In this document: one piece after another, positions 52,392-61,919 of the stretch
How positions within the stretch are numbered: position 1 is the stretch's first letter
How the letters are laid out: each line of letters starts with the position of its first letter
Source of the DNA: Pontibacter chinhatensis
Lineage (GTDB): Bacteria > Bacteroidota > Bacteroidia > Cytophagales > Hymenobacteraceae
Direction: 5' to 3'
Assembly (NCBI RefSeq): GCF_900113285.1
Contig: NZ_FOOT01000011.1
Coordinates: 1-64,000 of the forward strand
DNA: 64,000 bases
Made by a program: the position numbers and the translations under genes
Notes under the pieces: model-generated
What the model saw: only the letters and a program-made list of their open reading frames with translations
What the model was told of the DNA's origin: nothing
Databases searched by the model: none

Positions 52392-52810
52392 AGATTAATT
52401 TTAGGCTGAGTAAGAATGGTTGTTTCTTTAAAGTTCGTTTTTAACCCTTTGGGTATAGCTTGAAAAGGCATACTTGCACCTGATGATATAGCTGTAAACA
52501 CCGGGCCCAAGGGAGGGTCAGGAACTTCCTTTGCTTTGTAAAATCAGGTTAGTAACCGGCTGCAAAAAACAAGATGTGGATGGCTGCCGCGAGAATTTCT
52601 GCAACACCAGACAGGGTGCTGTTTGGTGCGATAATGTTAGTTATTTAGCCTCTAAAAAGCCAATCTTATCAAGAATAATCACCCTTCAGCGCGTATGCTC
52701 ATGTTTATAGCAACACATTAGGTTTATTCCACTTAATCGGCTTTATTTGCTGATGTAATAATACTATAAAAAGAAATACGCTCAAAATATTAGCAGGTTA
52801 TTTTTTTATT
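52392..52810. other. Divergent promoter region between the psp operon and the XRE/S24 regulator
   Basis: 419 bp without a gene. Expected to contain promoters in both directions. I saw short inverted repeats but no operator convincing enough to list. Confidence 0.5.
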
Positions 52811-53608
52811 ATGTCGTATATCGGGAAAAACATCAAGAAGATTAGAACCGTCAGAAAGCTTAGCCAGGCTGCCTTTGCGGAGCTTTTCGATCTAGCCAGG
52901 CCAAGTGTCGGAGCATATGAAGAAGGGCGTTCAGAGCCTAAAATTGACACTCTAGTACAGATCTCTAAGCACTTCGGAATATCTATCGACATGCTCCTGA
53001 CCAAGGAGCTTACCATAAATGACCTCTATGGTTTTGATATTTTTAAAAGGGACTACTCAAGAGAGGAATTGCTCAAAAAGATAGCAACCCCGGAAACTTC
53101 CCCGGAAGTGGCGACCCTTCTTGTGCAAGGCAGTCAGTTCCTTAAGTACATTGCAAATCACCAACGCCCTGCGCAGCAGCAGCACTTGCAGACCATCCAG
53201 CTGCCTGCCCAGGGGAAAAGAAACACCCGTGCCTTTGAAGTAACAGGCAGCGAAATGCTGTGCCAGCAAAGCGGAATTTACCCTGGTGACATCCTTTTAT
53301 GTGCCGCTGCGGATAAAAAAGCGGCTGATTCCCTGCAGACTGGGCAGCCGTACGTAGTCGTCACCCGCTCTGAAATATTAATTAGAAGGTTTGCGGGCAT
53401 TGTAACATCGACTGTACTTCGGTTCAGAGCTGATAATCCGGCGTATAGCCCGGTGGATGTGCCAATAGAGGACATACTGGAGCTATGGGAGTCAGTTGGG
53501 GTATACAGCACTTACCTAAAGCCGCCCGTAATGGTGGAGGAACGCCTGGCCATACTGGAGCAATCAGTGCAACAGCTAAACCAAAAGCTAAAAGAACTTG
53601 GCGTTTAA
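52811..53608 (+). CDS. XRE-family regulator with S24/LexA-like C-terminal domain
   Basis: 265 aa. N-terminal HTH (residues 5-60): IRTVRKLSQAAFAELFDLAR, SVGAYEEGRSEPKIDTL. Middle linker, then an S24-like beta domain (RAFEVTGSEMLCQQSGIYPGDILLC, YVVVTRSEILIRRFAG). The usual Ser-Lys dyad of self-cleaving LexA/CI proteins is not obvious: the nucleophile position reads GSEM rather than GDSM. It may therefore be a non-cleaving, ligand- or partner-controlled repressor. It has a C-terminal coiled coil (ERLAILEQSVQQLNQKLKEL). Divergent from the psp operon and convergent with the WYL-PhyH gene. Confidence 0.85.
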   Translation: MSYIGKNIKKIRTVRKLSQAAFAELFDLARPSVGAYEEGRSEPKIDTLVQISKHFGISIDMLLTKELTINDLYGFDIFKRDYSREELLKKIATPETSPEVATLLVQGSQFLKYIANHQRPAQQQHLQTIQLPAQGKRNTRAFEVTGSEMLCQQSGIYPGDILLCAAADKKAADSLQTGQPYVVVTRSEILIRRFAGIVTSTVLRFRADNPAYSPVDVPIEDILELWESVGVYSTYLKPPVMVEERLAILEQSVQQLNQKLKELGV

Positions 53609-53738
53609 CTCCCCTTCTTGTTCTCTTGAAGACTTTGACAACGCCAGGAAAACAGCACGCCACCGACAGGAACAGGCAACACTTGGCTTCATCCAATCAG
53701 TTGTTCTATATCCCTGAATCAGGTTTTCTGTTACAGGG

Positions 53739-55529
53739 TTAGCCCCTGGTTGTTTCATCCAATACATGATTCGCGAATAGAGAATTTCCAGGCACCGCCT
53801 CCAGTTCCAGCCACTCCAGCCCCTCGGGGAGTTCCCGGTTGTTGAACTCCAGGTGTATTACCCGGCGGTGCTTGTTGTTCTCCGTCTTGGAGGAGGCATG
53901 CAGGGTCAGGGGCTTCATCAGGTGCACGCCGCCCTTCCGGACCTTGCAACACTTGCTTTCCGCCGTTTCCCGCAGCTCAGCGATCTCCCCATCCGTGAGG
54001 ATACCAAAGTTTGTCTTGGGTATTATCCGCAGCGCCCCGTTCTCCTCATCAGTATCATCCAAATGAATGCGCACGGTAAAGGCACTCTGCAGGTACTCCA
54101 GCGGCGGGCGCACACTCACCAGCCCCGCCTTGTTGGTCCATCCACTAAAGCCTGCTGCCTCCACTTTTTCCTTCACATTAATAGGCACGTCCTGGTGCCA
54201 GGTCACATACCAGTTCGATTTGGGAGGCTTATCAAAATAAATTGCCTTGGTCAGGAAATAATCAGCACCGAACCCTTCGCGAATGAGCGTGCACAGGTTC
54301 GAGTTGAAGAGCAGCTGCCTCAGGTTCGGTACCTCCTGCAGGAGCCCCCGGATGGCAAACACATCCTCCGACCTTCTGAAGCGTTCCTCGCTTTCAGTTG
54401 CCCTGGTAATGGTGGAAAGAATCCTACCCACTTCTTTCGTGGTATAGATATTCTCCAGCACGGCATAGCCGCGGCGTTTCACTTTCGTGATGCTATGCTC
54501 CAGCTCCGACAGGTTTAGCTCCTTGTCGTACTGCTCGGCGGCATTGCGCATCTTCTCGTGTATCCGGCGCTTAAGCTTGTATGGCTTAAGCACTTTCACA
54601 CAGTCCCCGAAGCCAAGAATCTCCCGTTCCAGCTCGAAGTTAAGCTGCACCTGCAGGCGGATGATAATGCCGTTGCCCACCTGCTCTACCAGCTGCTGGG
54701 AGTGGTGCAGGGGTTTGGTGAGCACATAGGGCGCGTTCTCCCGGTTCACAAACAGCTCCACCTCCTCAGGCCCGTCATTCGGATTGACTGACACGCCCAC
54801 TACGTGCTGAAAGTACTCCGACAGGCTGAGCCCCTCATTCTCCAGGTAAGGTTCGTGCGACTCCCCCACTTCCAGGATACGGTCCAGAGCCAGGAGCAGC
54901 ACCGGCTGACTTCGCTTCCTGATTCCCAGCACAAACCAGCGGTTGCGGTACTCTTTCAGGAAGTACGGGTGAAACGTGAACGCCTGCGACTCCTTTGCCT
55001 TGAAAGACTGGTACGTCAGCAGGACCGTCCGCTTTTTGATGATAGACTGGTACAGGGCATCGATGTGCTCCAGCCCCTTCAGGTGCTCGTTTTTCTCCAG
55101 ATCAATGACGGGTGCCTGCTTCGTCTTGGCCGTATGGATGCGGTCCTCCAGGCGCTGCACCATGCCGTTGAGTTCGTGGAAGTGCGTAAAGCCCTTGAAC
55201 TGCCGCAGGATACCGGCTACCTCGGTCAGCTTGCCCAGGTCCTGCTCCGTGAGCGGAATGTTCGTGATGGAGTACTCTGGGTCCTCATAGGCATAGTACT
55301 TCTTGTCAATCACAATGATGGGCGCATTGTAGCCCAGCTTATCCGAGCGCATCATCTGCAGGTCCATCTGCACTGTGCGCCGGCTCACGCCCTTGTCAAT
55401 GCCCTCGTACTCGTACAGGGCTTCCGAGCAGGCATCAATCAAATCCTCCAGCGTCCACTTTCTGTACTTGTTGCGCAGGCAGTTGTCGAGCGTGCGGTAA
55501 CGAATCAGGGCGTTGCGGTTTACGGGCAT
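53739..55529 (-). CDS. WYL-domain regulator fused to a phytanoyl-CoA dioxygenase-like (PhyH) domain
   Basis: 596 aa. Residues 1-70 form a winged HTH (WTLEDLIDACSEALYEYEGI, VSRRTVQMDLQMMRSDKLGY). Residues about 150-340 are a WYL ligand-binding domain plus C-terminal extension (YQSFKAKESQAFTFHPYFLK, YRNRWFVLGIRKRSQPVLLL). From about 350 to the end lies a double-stranded beta-helix 2-oxoglutarate/Fe(II) dioxygenase: GYAVLENIYTTKEV, FLTKAIYFDKPPKSNWYVTW, metal ligands His445 and Asp447 in WHQD and His544 in LTLHASS, and Arg555/556 for 2-oxoglutarate. All metal ligands are present, so the enzyme part could be active. The gene is divergent from the MoxR-vWA operon and is its likely regulator. I know of WYL regulators beside conflict systems, but not of this fusion as characterised. 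Confidence 0.85.
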   Translation of the reverse strand: MPVNRNALIRYRTLDNCLRNKYRKWTLEDLIDACSEALYEYEGIDKGVSRRTVQMDLQMMRSDKLGYNAPIIVIDKKYYAYEDPEYSITNIPLTEQDLGKLTEVAGILRQFKGFTHFHELNGMVQRLEDRIHTAKTKQAPVIDLEKNEHLKGLEHIDALYQSIIKKRTVLLTYQSFKAKESQAFTFHPYFLKEYRNRWFVLGIRKRSQPVLLLALDRILEVGESHEPYLENEGLSLSEYFQHVVGVSVNPNDGPEEVELFVNRENAPYVLTKPLHHSQQLVEQVGNGIIIRLQVQLNFELEREILGFGDCVKVLKPYKLKRRIHEKMRNAAEQYDKELNLSELEHSITKVKRRGYAVLENIYTTKEVGRILSTITRATESEERFRRSEDVFAIRGLLQEVPNLRQLLFNSNLCTLIREGFGADYFLTKAIYFDKPPKSNWYVTWHQDVPINVKEKVEAAGFSGWTNKAGLVSVRPPLEYLQSAFTVRIHLDDTDEENGALRIIPKTNFGILTDGEIAELRETAESKCCKVRKGGVHLMKPLTLHASSKTENNKHRRVIHLEFNNRELPEGLEWLELEAVPGNSLFANHVLDETTRG

Positions 55530-55783
55530 AGACCAGGATAAATGAATACGATTATAAGAGAACCCTACTTGCTCCAGGTTGCTGAGGGGATATTACTTTC
55601 CAATATGTTACACACCAGCTTGGGCCGGGCAGCAGGGATAGGGCAAGTAAAGTAAGCGAAAAATGATCAGGCTGCTACCTACTGTACTGAAAAAATTGTA
55701 CTTTAAAGCCACTAATTCATTCAGCACAGCTCCTGTAGCCACAGGCACTTTGAATAGCCGTGGTAAGAAGCACAACAGTACTC
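55530..55783. promoter_or_regulatory. Divergent promoter region between WYL-PhyH and the MoxR-vWA operon
   Basis: 254 bp AT-richer sequence between two divergent starts. It must hold both promoters; no clear operator was identified. Confidence 0.5.
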
Positions 55784-57100
55784 ATGACGCTTACCGAAGA
55801 TCAGATTATACAGCTTGCCCCCGACAATGCCTCTGTCAAGGCGGGCCAGCAATTGGCTAACCAGGCTAAGTGGGTCTCCCGCTATGTACACGAACAGGCG
55901 ATGTGGGGTGACTGTCAGGGCAGCGGGAAAAACCCCTACAGAACCATGGTGGACCTGCAGCAAATTGCCTTCAAGTGCTCCTGCCCCAGCCGTAAATTCC
56001 CTTGCAAACACGGACTCGGCCTGCTCTTTCTCTATGCCAGGCAGCCTGGGATATTTACCAGTGCAGAAACCCTGGAACCGCAGGTAGCAGAATGGTTGCA
56101 CAAACGGGAAAATCAAGCTACCGCAAAGGCACCCAAAGCAGACAAGAACGGTAAACCTGTTGACACGAAGGCACAGGAAAAACGGGCTGAAGGGCGCGAC
56201 AGGAAAGTAGCAGCCGGTATGGAGGAGCTCCGCACCTGGCTCAAAGACCTCGTGCGCCATGGAATCAGCCACGTTCCGGCGGAGGCTTACACCTTCAACA
56301 AAAATATTGTAGCCCGCATGGTGGACGCTCAGGCCCCGGCCGTGGCAGGCAACCTGCGCCGCCTCAGCGATTTGAACTATTACCAGGATGGCTGGCAAAA
56401 ACCTTTCCTACACAGCATATCCTCACTTTACCTGCTAAGTGAAGCATACCAGCGGCTCCCTTCCCTGGATGAAGCCCTGCAGGCTGATGTCCGGACGCTG
56501 ATTGGGTGGAATATTCCCAAGGAGCAGGTCTTGCTGCGCGATGGGGTTCTGGACCAATGGGCCGTGTTGGCAAAAATATACGAAACGGAAGAGCGCCTTA
56601 GCGTCGAGCAGGTGTGGCTTTACGGTTACCAGCATCAGCGCTTTGCCCTGCTCCTTAACTTTTACGGTCCGGGGCAGGCCCCGCAGCATAACCTGGTGCC
56701 AGGCACCTTGCTCGAAGCTGAGCTCGTGTTCTACCCTTCTGCCAGTCCGCTGCGCGCGCTGATCCGGCAGCAGGGAGCTGCCAGCAAAGCCGTGCCCTTA
56801 CCTGATGCCGGGCCCTTTACATCCCTGCTTACCAAGGTAACCCAAACGTTGGCCGTGCAGCCCTTTGCCACACAGCATCCTTTTATGGGAAGTACGGTCC
56901 GCATCCTTTATCAAAACCAGTCGTGGCAACTGACAGATGCAGCATCCAACTGCCTGCCCTTGCTGAACGCGGATACAGATGGATGGCGGACACTGGCCAT
57001 AACAGGAGGAGCTCCCTGCACTGCCTTTCTGCTCTATGAGCCCGCAGGCGTACGGCTCCTTGCCTTTTGGTTTGATAATCAATTTTACACACTGACCTGA
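55784..57100 (+). CDS. SWIM zinc-finger family protein
   Basis: 438 aa from the ATG at 55784 (MTLTEDQIIQLAPD); a GTG at 55760 is an alternative. Near residue 75 lies a SWIM finger, CSCPSRKFPCKHGLGL (CxCx6CxH), followed by a Lys/Ala-rich linker and a long helical/beta region without a known enzyme motif. SWIM domains bind nucleic acid or protein. It is the first gene of a five-gene operon; the next gene starts 2 bp after its stop. In MoxR-vWA systems it is the likely recognition component; function unproven. Confidence 0.9.
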   Translation: MTLTEDQIIQLAPDNASVKAGQQLANQAKWVSRYVHEQAMWGDCQGSGKNPYRTMVDLQQIAFKCSCPSRKFPCKHGLGLLFLYARQPGIFTSAETLEPQVAEWLHKRENQATAKAPKADKNGKPVDTKAQEKRAEGRDRKVAAGMEELRTWLKDLVRHGISHVPAEAYTFNKNIVARMVDAQAPAVAGNLRRLSDLNYYQDGWQKPFLHSISSLYLLSEAYQRLPSLDEALQADVRTLIGWNIPKEQVLLRDGVLDQWAVLAKIYETEERLSVEQVWLYGYQHQRFALLLNFYGPGQAPQHNLVPGTLLEAELVFYPSASPLRALIRQQGAASKAVPLPDAGPFTSLLTKVTQTLAVQPFATQHPFMGSTVRILYQNQSWQLTDAASNCLPLLNADTDGWRTLAITGGAPCTAFLLYEPAGVRLLAFWFDNQFYTLT

Positions 57101-57102
57101 GC

Positions 57103-58572
57103 ATGCTACAGGAACTCATAAAATCCGCCATGATCGGGAACAGCAAGTATGTTCCCACTGCCATCCCTGCTGTGCTGCAAGAGGCGCATGAGCGCATGCA
57201 AGCCACCAGCGAAAACCGCGAAGATGCGTTTCTCAAGCTGACAGCCGCCTACCTGCTCATGGAGGAGGCGGGCAAAACGTTGCCCCAAAGCCATGGAACC
57301 CTTCCTCCTGCTCCTTCCGAAACAAGACCTTTTGTCCCTGCAACGGCAGCTGCCCTCTTGCAGCAGTTTTTACGGGCCAAAGAAGAAGTCCTGATTGACT
57401 ACTTTATTCACCGCTGCAACACTCAAAACAAGGTGGTGCTCCCTGCCCTGCTTCCGGAGCTGCTCGCCAGGGCCGCGGATAAAAAACAGAAACGTACGCA
57501 AACACTGCAGGCCTGCGGCACCCGGGGAGCCTGGCTGGCTGGCATCAACCCGCAGTGGCAGCACCTGAACGCACCGGCAGAGGACCAGGTATGGGAGACA
57601 GGGACCTGGGAGCAGCGGAAGGCTTATCTCAGGGAAATCCGCCAAACCGCACCCGATGCGGCCCTGGCTTTATTAGAAGCCAGCCTGCAGGAGGAAACCG
57701 CCAATAACAGGGCAGAATTACTGGGAATCCTCCTGAAAGGGCTTTCTTTAGCAGATGAGGCCTTTCTGATAGCGCAACTAGACGACAAAAGCAGCAAGGT
57801 AAAACAGGTGGTATACGAGCTACTCCAGTCCCTGCCCGGCTCTGGCCTGTACCAGGAAGTAGCGGCTTTTGTGAAAAGCGTGCTTACCATCAAGGAAGAG
57901 CGGACACTCCTCTTTACCAAAAAGAAAGTGCCTCATCTCAACAGGGAGGCTGCCCTTCCGGAAACACTTGTGGCGGCAGGCTTGGAGAAGGTGAGTAGCC
58001 AACCAGGAGTGGAGGATATGGATTTCTGGCTGGCTCAGGCCATCGCCTGCCTGCACCCAGACTTCTGGCAGGCAGCCTACCAACTTTCCCCAAAAGAGGT
58101 CGTGCAACTCTTCACCAGCCATAAAGCGCAAAATCTCTGGGTCCCCTACCTCGTGCAAAGCGCTGTCAGGTACAGCCACCGGGAATTGGCGCAGGCCCTG
58201 CTTGAATCTGACCCGGTAAATGTGCTCGAGTTACTGCCGGTGCTTCCGTTGCAGGAGCGGTTCAGGTGGGCCGATAAGTTCATCGCGCAGCAGGCCTATC
58301 AGTACCTGTACCTGCTCCTGGATGAAGGCTATACCCTGATTCCGGCCAGTGTATGCACGGCCCTGTTGCAGCAGCTCGTCCAACAGCCCTACAGCCTCAG
58401 CCAACAGGATTACCTCCGCTGGGCCCTGCAAATGCCCCCTTCCCTGTTGCCTGTCCTGCAGCAGTACATCCTGCAGGAAAATGAGGCTTACCAGGTACGG
58501 TATTTCAGGAACATGTGCACCGAGATGAGTCGCATCATACAGACAAGAGAACAACTAAACGCATCTATCTAA
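57103..58572 (+). CDS. DUF5691 helical-repeat protein
   Basis: 489 aa, mostly helices, consistent with a HEAT-like alpha-solenoid: ELIKSAMIGNSKYVPTAIPA at the start, repeated LLxxLL-type segments, and EERTLLFTKKKVPHLNREAA near residue 265. No catalytic motif is visible. DUF5691 proteins recur between the SWIM and MoxR genes of this operon type, so this is probably a scaffold. It is 9 bp before the MoxR gene. Confidence 0.85.
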   Translation: MLQELIKSAMIGNSKYVPTAIPAVLQEAHERMQATSENREDAFLKLTAAYLLMEEAGKTLPQSHGTLPPAPSETRPFVPATAAALLQQFLRAKEEVLIDYFIHRCNTQNKVVLPALLPELLARAADKKQKRTQTLQACGTRGAWLAGINPQWQHLNAPAEDQVWETGTWEQRKAYLREIRQTAPDAALALLEASLQEETANNRAELLGILLKGLSLADEAFLIAQLDDKSSKVKQVVYELLQSLPGSGLYQEVAAFVKSVLTIKEERTLLFTKKKVPHLNREAALPETLVAAGLEKVSSQPGVEDMDFWLAQAIACLHPDFWQAAYQLSPKEVVQLFTSHKAQNLWVPYLVQSAVRYSHRELAQALLESDPVNVLELLPVLPLQERFRWADKFIAQQAYQYLYLLLDEGYTLIPASVCTALLQQLVQQPYSLSQQDYLRWALQMPPSLLPVLQQYILQENEAYQVRYFRNMCTEMSRIIQTREQLNASI

Positions 58573-58581
58573 ACAACACAT

Positions 58582-59661
58582 ATGTCAAACGTTTTACGCC
58601 AGCACGCCGAGCAGCAATTCGCGCAGGAGCTGGAAGAGGTAAGAAAGCAGGACCGGAACGCGGTGCCGCAAAACTGGCGCATGTCACCGCAGGCAGTGGT
58701 CACCTACCTGGTTGGGGGCAAGCTGCCTAACGGATTTGAGGTCACCCCGAAGTATATCGGCAACCGCAGACTAATGGAAATCGCCGTGGCCACCCTCACA
58801 ACTGACCGGGCCCTCCTGCTCTACGGCTTGCCGGGCACGGCCAAGTCCTGGGTTTCCGAGCACCTGGCCGCTGCCGTTTCCGGAGACTCTACCCTCCTGG
58901 TACAGGGCACCGCCGGAACCGGCGAAGAGGCCATTCGCTACGGCTGGAACTATGCGAAGCTCCTATCAGCGGGCCCGGTGCCGGATGCACTGGTGGAAAC
59001 GCCCGTGATGCGTGCCATGCGGGAGGGCAAAATAGCCCGCGTGGAAGAATTAACCCGTATCGGCTCGGACGTGCAGGATTCCCTCATCACCATCCTCTCC
59101 GAAAAATCACTCCCCGTACCGGAGTTGAACACCGAAGTGCAGGCAGTAAGAGGCTTCAATGTGATTGCCACGGCCAATAACCGCGACAAAGGCGTGAACG
59201 AACTTTCCAGCGCCCTCAAGCGCAGGTTCAACACCGTAATCCTACCCGTGCCTGCCTCCATGGAAGAAGAAGTGGAGATTGTGCAGCAGCGCGTGCAGAG
59301 CTTCAGCCAGAGCATGGAACTGCCCCTCGAGAAACCAATCACAGAAGAAATCCGCCGCATCGTGACCATCTTCCGGGAGTTGCGCAGCGGCGTGTCGGCA
59401 GACGGAAAAAGCAAACTAAAATCCCCGTCCGGTACGCTCAGTACCGCCGAGGCAATCTCCGTGATGAACAATGGCCTGGCCCTCTCCCACCACTTTGGTG
59501 ACGGCAGCATGAAGGCTGACGATGTCGCCTCCGGCGTGATAGGCGCCGTGATAAAGGACCCGGTGCAGGACCGGATCGTATGGCAAGAGTACCTGGAGAC
59601 AGTGATGAAGCAACGTGAAGGCTGGAAAGACCTCTACCGCTCCTGCCGCGACATGCTGTAG
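58582..59661 (+). CDS. MoxR-family AAA+ ATPase
   Basis: 359 aa. Walker A LYGLPGTAKSWVSE near residue 78, the Walker-B-equivalent KIARVEELTRIGSDVQDSLI, sensor 1 VIATANNRDKGVNELSSALK followed by the arginine finger in KRRF, and a C-terminal lid with sensor 2. MoxR ATPases act as chaperone-like motors on or through vWA-domain partners, here encoded two genes downstream (61920-63077). The subfamily differs from classical MoxR in the Walker B segment, as in the SWIM/DUF5691-linked group. Confidence 0.92.
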   Translation: MSNVLRQHAEQQFAQELEEVRKQDRNAVPQNWRMSPQAVVTYLVGGKLPNGFEVTPKYIGNRRLMEIAVATLTTDRALLLYGLPGTAKSWVSEHLAAAVSGDSTLLVQGTAGTGEEAIRYGWNYAKLLSAGPVPDALVETPVMRAMREGKIARVEELTRIGSDVQDSLITILSEKSLPVPELNTEVQAVRGFNVIATANNRDKGVNELSSALKRRFNTVILPVPASMEEEVEIVQQRVQSFSQSMELPLEKPITEEIRRIVTIFRELRSGVSADGKSKLKSPSGTLSTAEAISVMNNGLALSHHFGDGSMKADDVASGVIGAVIKDPVQDRIVWQEYLETVMKQREGWKDLYRSCRDML

Positions 59662-59712
59662 AAATCCGGGTTTCTCCCACAGGTTTGATTAGACGAACTA
59701 GGACACAAACAG

Positions 59713-61917
59713 ATGGTTCACTTACTTGGTATCCGGCACCACGGCCCGGGGTCTGCGCGCAACGTCGTGCAGGCGCTGGAGCAATTGCAGCCGGACATTA
59801 TCCTGATTGAAGGGCCGCCCGAAGGGGAAGCCCTGCTCCGATGGGCCCATGACCCGGAGATGGCCCCGCCTGTGGCGCTACTGGCCTACATGCCGGACTC
59901 CCCGCAGCAGGCTGCCTTTTACCCTTTTGCCACCTACTCACCCGAGTGGCAGGCCATACAATATGCCCTGGCGAAGGGCCTGCCGGTCCGGTTTATCGAT
60001 ATGCCGCTCACGCACAAGTTTGCCCTGCAACAGACAGAAACAGAGGAGACACCCGAAAACCAGGACCCGGAAATACAGGCCATCCACCGGAACCCCCTCA
60101 GGTTCCTGGCCGAAGCGGCCGGCTATACCGACGCGGAGCTCTGGTGGGAGCAGCAGTTTGAGCTGCGCTATCACGCCCTGGACACTTTTCAGGCCGTGGC
60201 GGAAGCCATGCAGGCCCTGCGCGACTCCCTGCCAGAGCAGGAAGATCGCTTGGAGCAGGTACGGGAGGCTTTTATGCGAAAGGGCATACGGACGGCCCAG
60301 AAAGAGCAGTATGCGCGCATTGCCGTCATCTGCGGTGCCTGGCATGTGCCTGCGCTGCAGCACATGCCCAAGCAGAAAGCGGATGATGAGCTGACCAGAA
60401 AACTGCCGAAGGTAAAAGTCGAAGCCACCTGGATACCCTGGACCAACAGCCGCCTCTCCTTCGAGAGTGGCTATGGCGCAGGCATCAACTCGCCCGGCTG
60501 GTACGAACACCTCTGGCAAAAGCCGGACGATGACGGTACGCACTGGCTCATCCACGTAGCCCGGGTTTTCCGGGCGCACCAGCTCGATATCTCCTCGGCA
60601 CACGTCATTGAGACGGTGCGGCTGGCCCAGACCCTGACAGCACTGCGGGGACAGGCAAAGGCTGGCCTGCAGGAGCTGAACGAGGCGGTGCGCACAGTCA
60701 TGTGCATGGGCGACGAGGCACAGCTGCAGCTTATCTGGCGCGAGCTTATTGTGGGGCACAGCGTGGGCAGCATACCGGCGGCCTCGCCCCAGGTGCCCCT
60801 GCAGCGGGACCTGGAGCTATGGCAAAAGAAACTGCGCCTCAAACCGCAGGAGGGCACCAGGCTCCTGCAGCTGGACCTGCGTGAAGAGCCCGGGCTTCAG
60901 AAAAGCATACTCCTCCACCGCCTGCGCCTGTTGGGAGTGCATTGGGGCGAGAAAAAGGCTGTGTCGGGCAAAGGCACCTTCAAAGAGGAATGGGAACTGA
61001 ACTGGCAGCCGGAGCTCAGCATACACCTGCTGGAAAAAGCGGCATGGGGAAACACCTTGGAGGAAGCGGCCACAGCCTATGTCACCCATCTGGCCGGGCA
61101 GGCGAGACAGCTGCGCGAAATCACTTTTTTGCTGGGCGACGCGATACCAGCCGAGCTCCCTTTGGGTGTGGCGGCGCTCATGCGCCGGATGGACGAACTG
61201 GCAGCCAGCACCTCCGACGTAACGGAACTGATGCAGGCCTTCTTGCCCCTGGTGCAGATCAAAAGGTATGGTCACGTGCGCAACATCAAATCCGACACGC
61301 TGACCCTGATCATGGATTCACTGGTAGCCCGCATTTGTGCCGGTCTGCCCGCTGCCTGCAGTGCCATCGACGAGGAGACGGGCGAAAGCATCGCAGGGCT
61401 GATTGTCCGGCTGGAACAGGGTATCCTGTTACTGGAGGAGGAAGAATACAAGGACGTGTGGTACGCTACCCTGCTGGAGCTTCTGGACACCCATCAGGCC
61501 AACGCCCTGGTCTGCGGTACCTGTTGCAAAATTTTACAGGAGGCAGGCGTGCTACAGGAAGAACAGACGGCGCAGGAGTTCAGCAGGGCGCTTTCTCCCG
61601 GAACAGATCCGGCCTATGCCTCTTCCTGGCTCGAGGGCTTCCTGAAGAACAGTGCCACCACCCTAATACTCGACGACCGCATCTGGAGCATACTGGATGC
61701 CTGGCTGGCGGAACTGCCGGGCGAATTGTTTCAACAGGTGGCACCCATCCTGAGAAGAACCTTTGCAGACTACACGGCCTCCGAAAAGCGCAAGCTGGCC
61801 GAGAAGGCTAAAGCTGGCGGCGCACCTGTGGCAGTAGCAGCTACGGAGCTCAACCTGGACGAAGAGCGGGCAAGGGAAGTATTGCCCGTGTTTTACAAAA
61901 TAATCGGCGTGGCCTAA
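59713..61917 (+). CDS. DUF5682 family protein
   Basis: 734 aa. The N-terminus LLGIRHHGPGSARNVVQALE followed by PDIILIEGPPEGEALLRW is diagnostic of DUF5682. The His/Glu-containing motifs and IAVICGAWHVPALQHM resemble the erythromycin-esterase/ChaN/TraB-like group, so a hydrolase or protease-like activity is possible (inference). The C-terminal 400 residues are helical. It lies 51 bp after the MoxR gene and ends 2 bp before the vWA gene, so the two are probably coupled. Probably the enzymatic effector of the MoxR-vWA system. Confidence 0.88.
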   Translation: MVHLLGIRHHGPGSARNVVQALEQLQPDIILIEGPPEGEALLRWAHDPEMAPPVALLAYMPDSPQQAAFYPFATYSPEWQAIQYALAKGLPVRFIDMPLTHKFALQQTETEETPENQDPEIQAIHRNPLRFLAEAAGYTDAELWWEQQFELRYHALDTFQAVAEAMQALRDSLPEQEDRLEQVREAFMRKGIRTAQKEQYARIAVICGAWHVPALQHMPKQKADDELTRKLPKVKVEATWIPWTNSRLSFESGYGAGINSPGWYEHLWQKPDDDGTHWLIHVARVFRAHQLDISSAHVIETVRLAQTLTALRGQAKAGLQELNEAVRTVMCMGDEAQLQLIWRELIVGHSVGSIPAASPQVPLQRDLELWQKKLRLKPQEGTRLLQLDLREEPGLQKSILLHRLRLLGVHWGEKKAVSGKGTFKEEWELNWQPELSIHLLEKAAWGNTLEEAATAYVTHLAGQARQLREITFLLGDAIPAELPLGVAALMRRMDELAASTSDVTELMQAFLPLVQIKRYGHVRNIKSDTLTLIMDSLVARICAGLPAACSAIDEETGESIAGLIVRLEQGILLLEEEEYKDVWYATLLELLDTHQANALVCGTCCKILQEAGVLQEEQTAQEFSRALSPGTDPAYASSWLEGFLKNSATTLILDDRIWSILDAWLAELPGELFQQVAPILRRTFADYTASEKRKLAEKAKAGGAPVAVAATELNLDEERAREVLPVFYKIIGVA

Positions 61918-61919
61918 GC

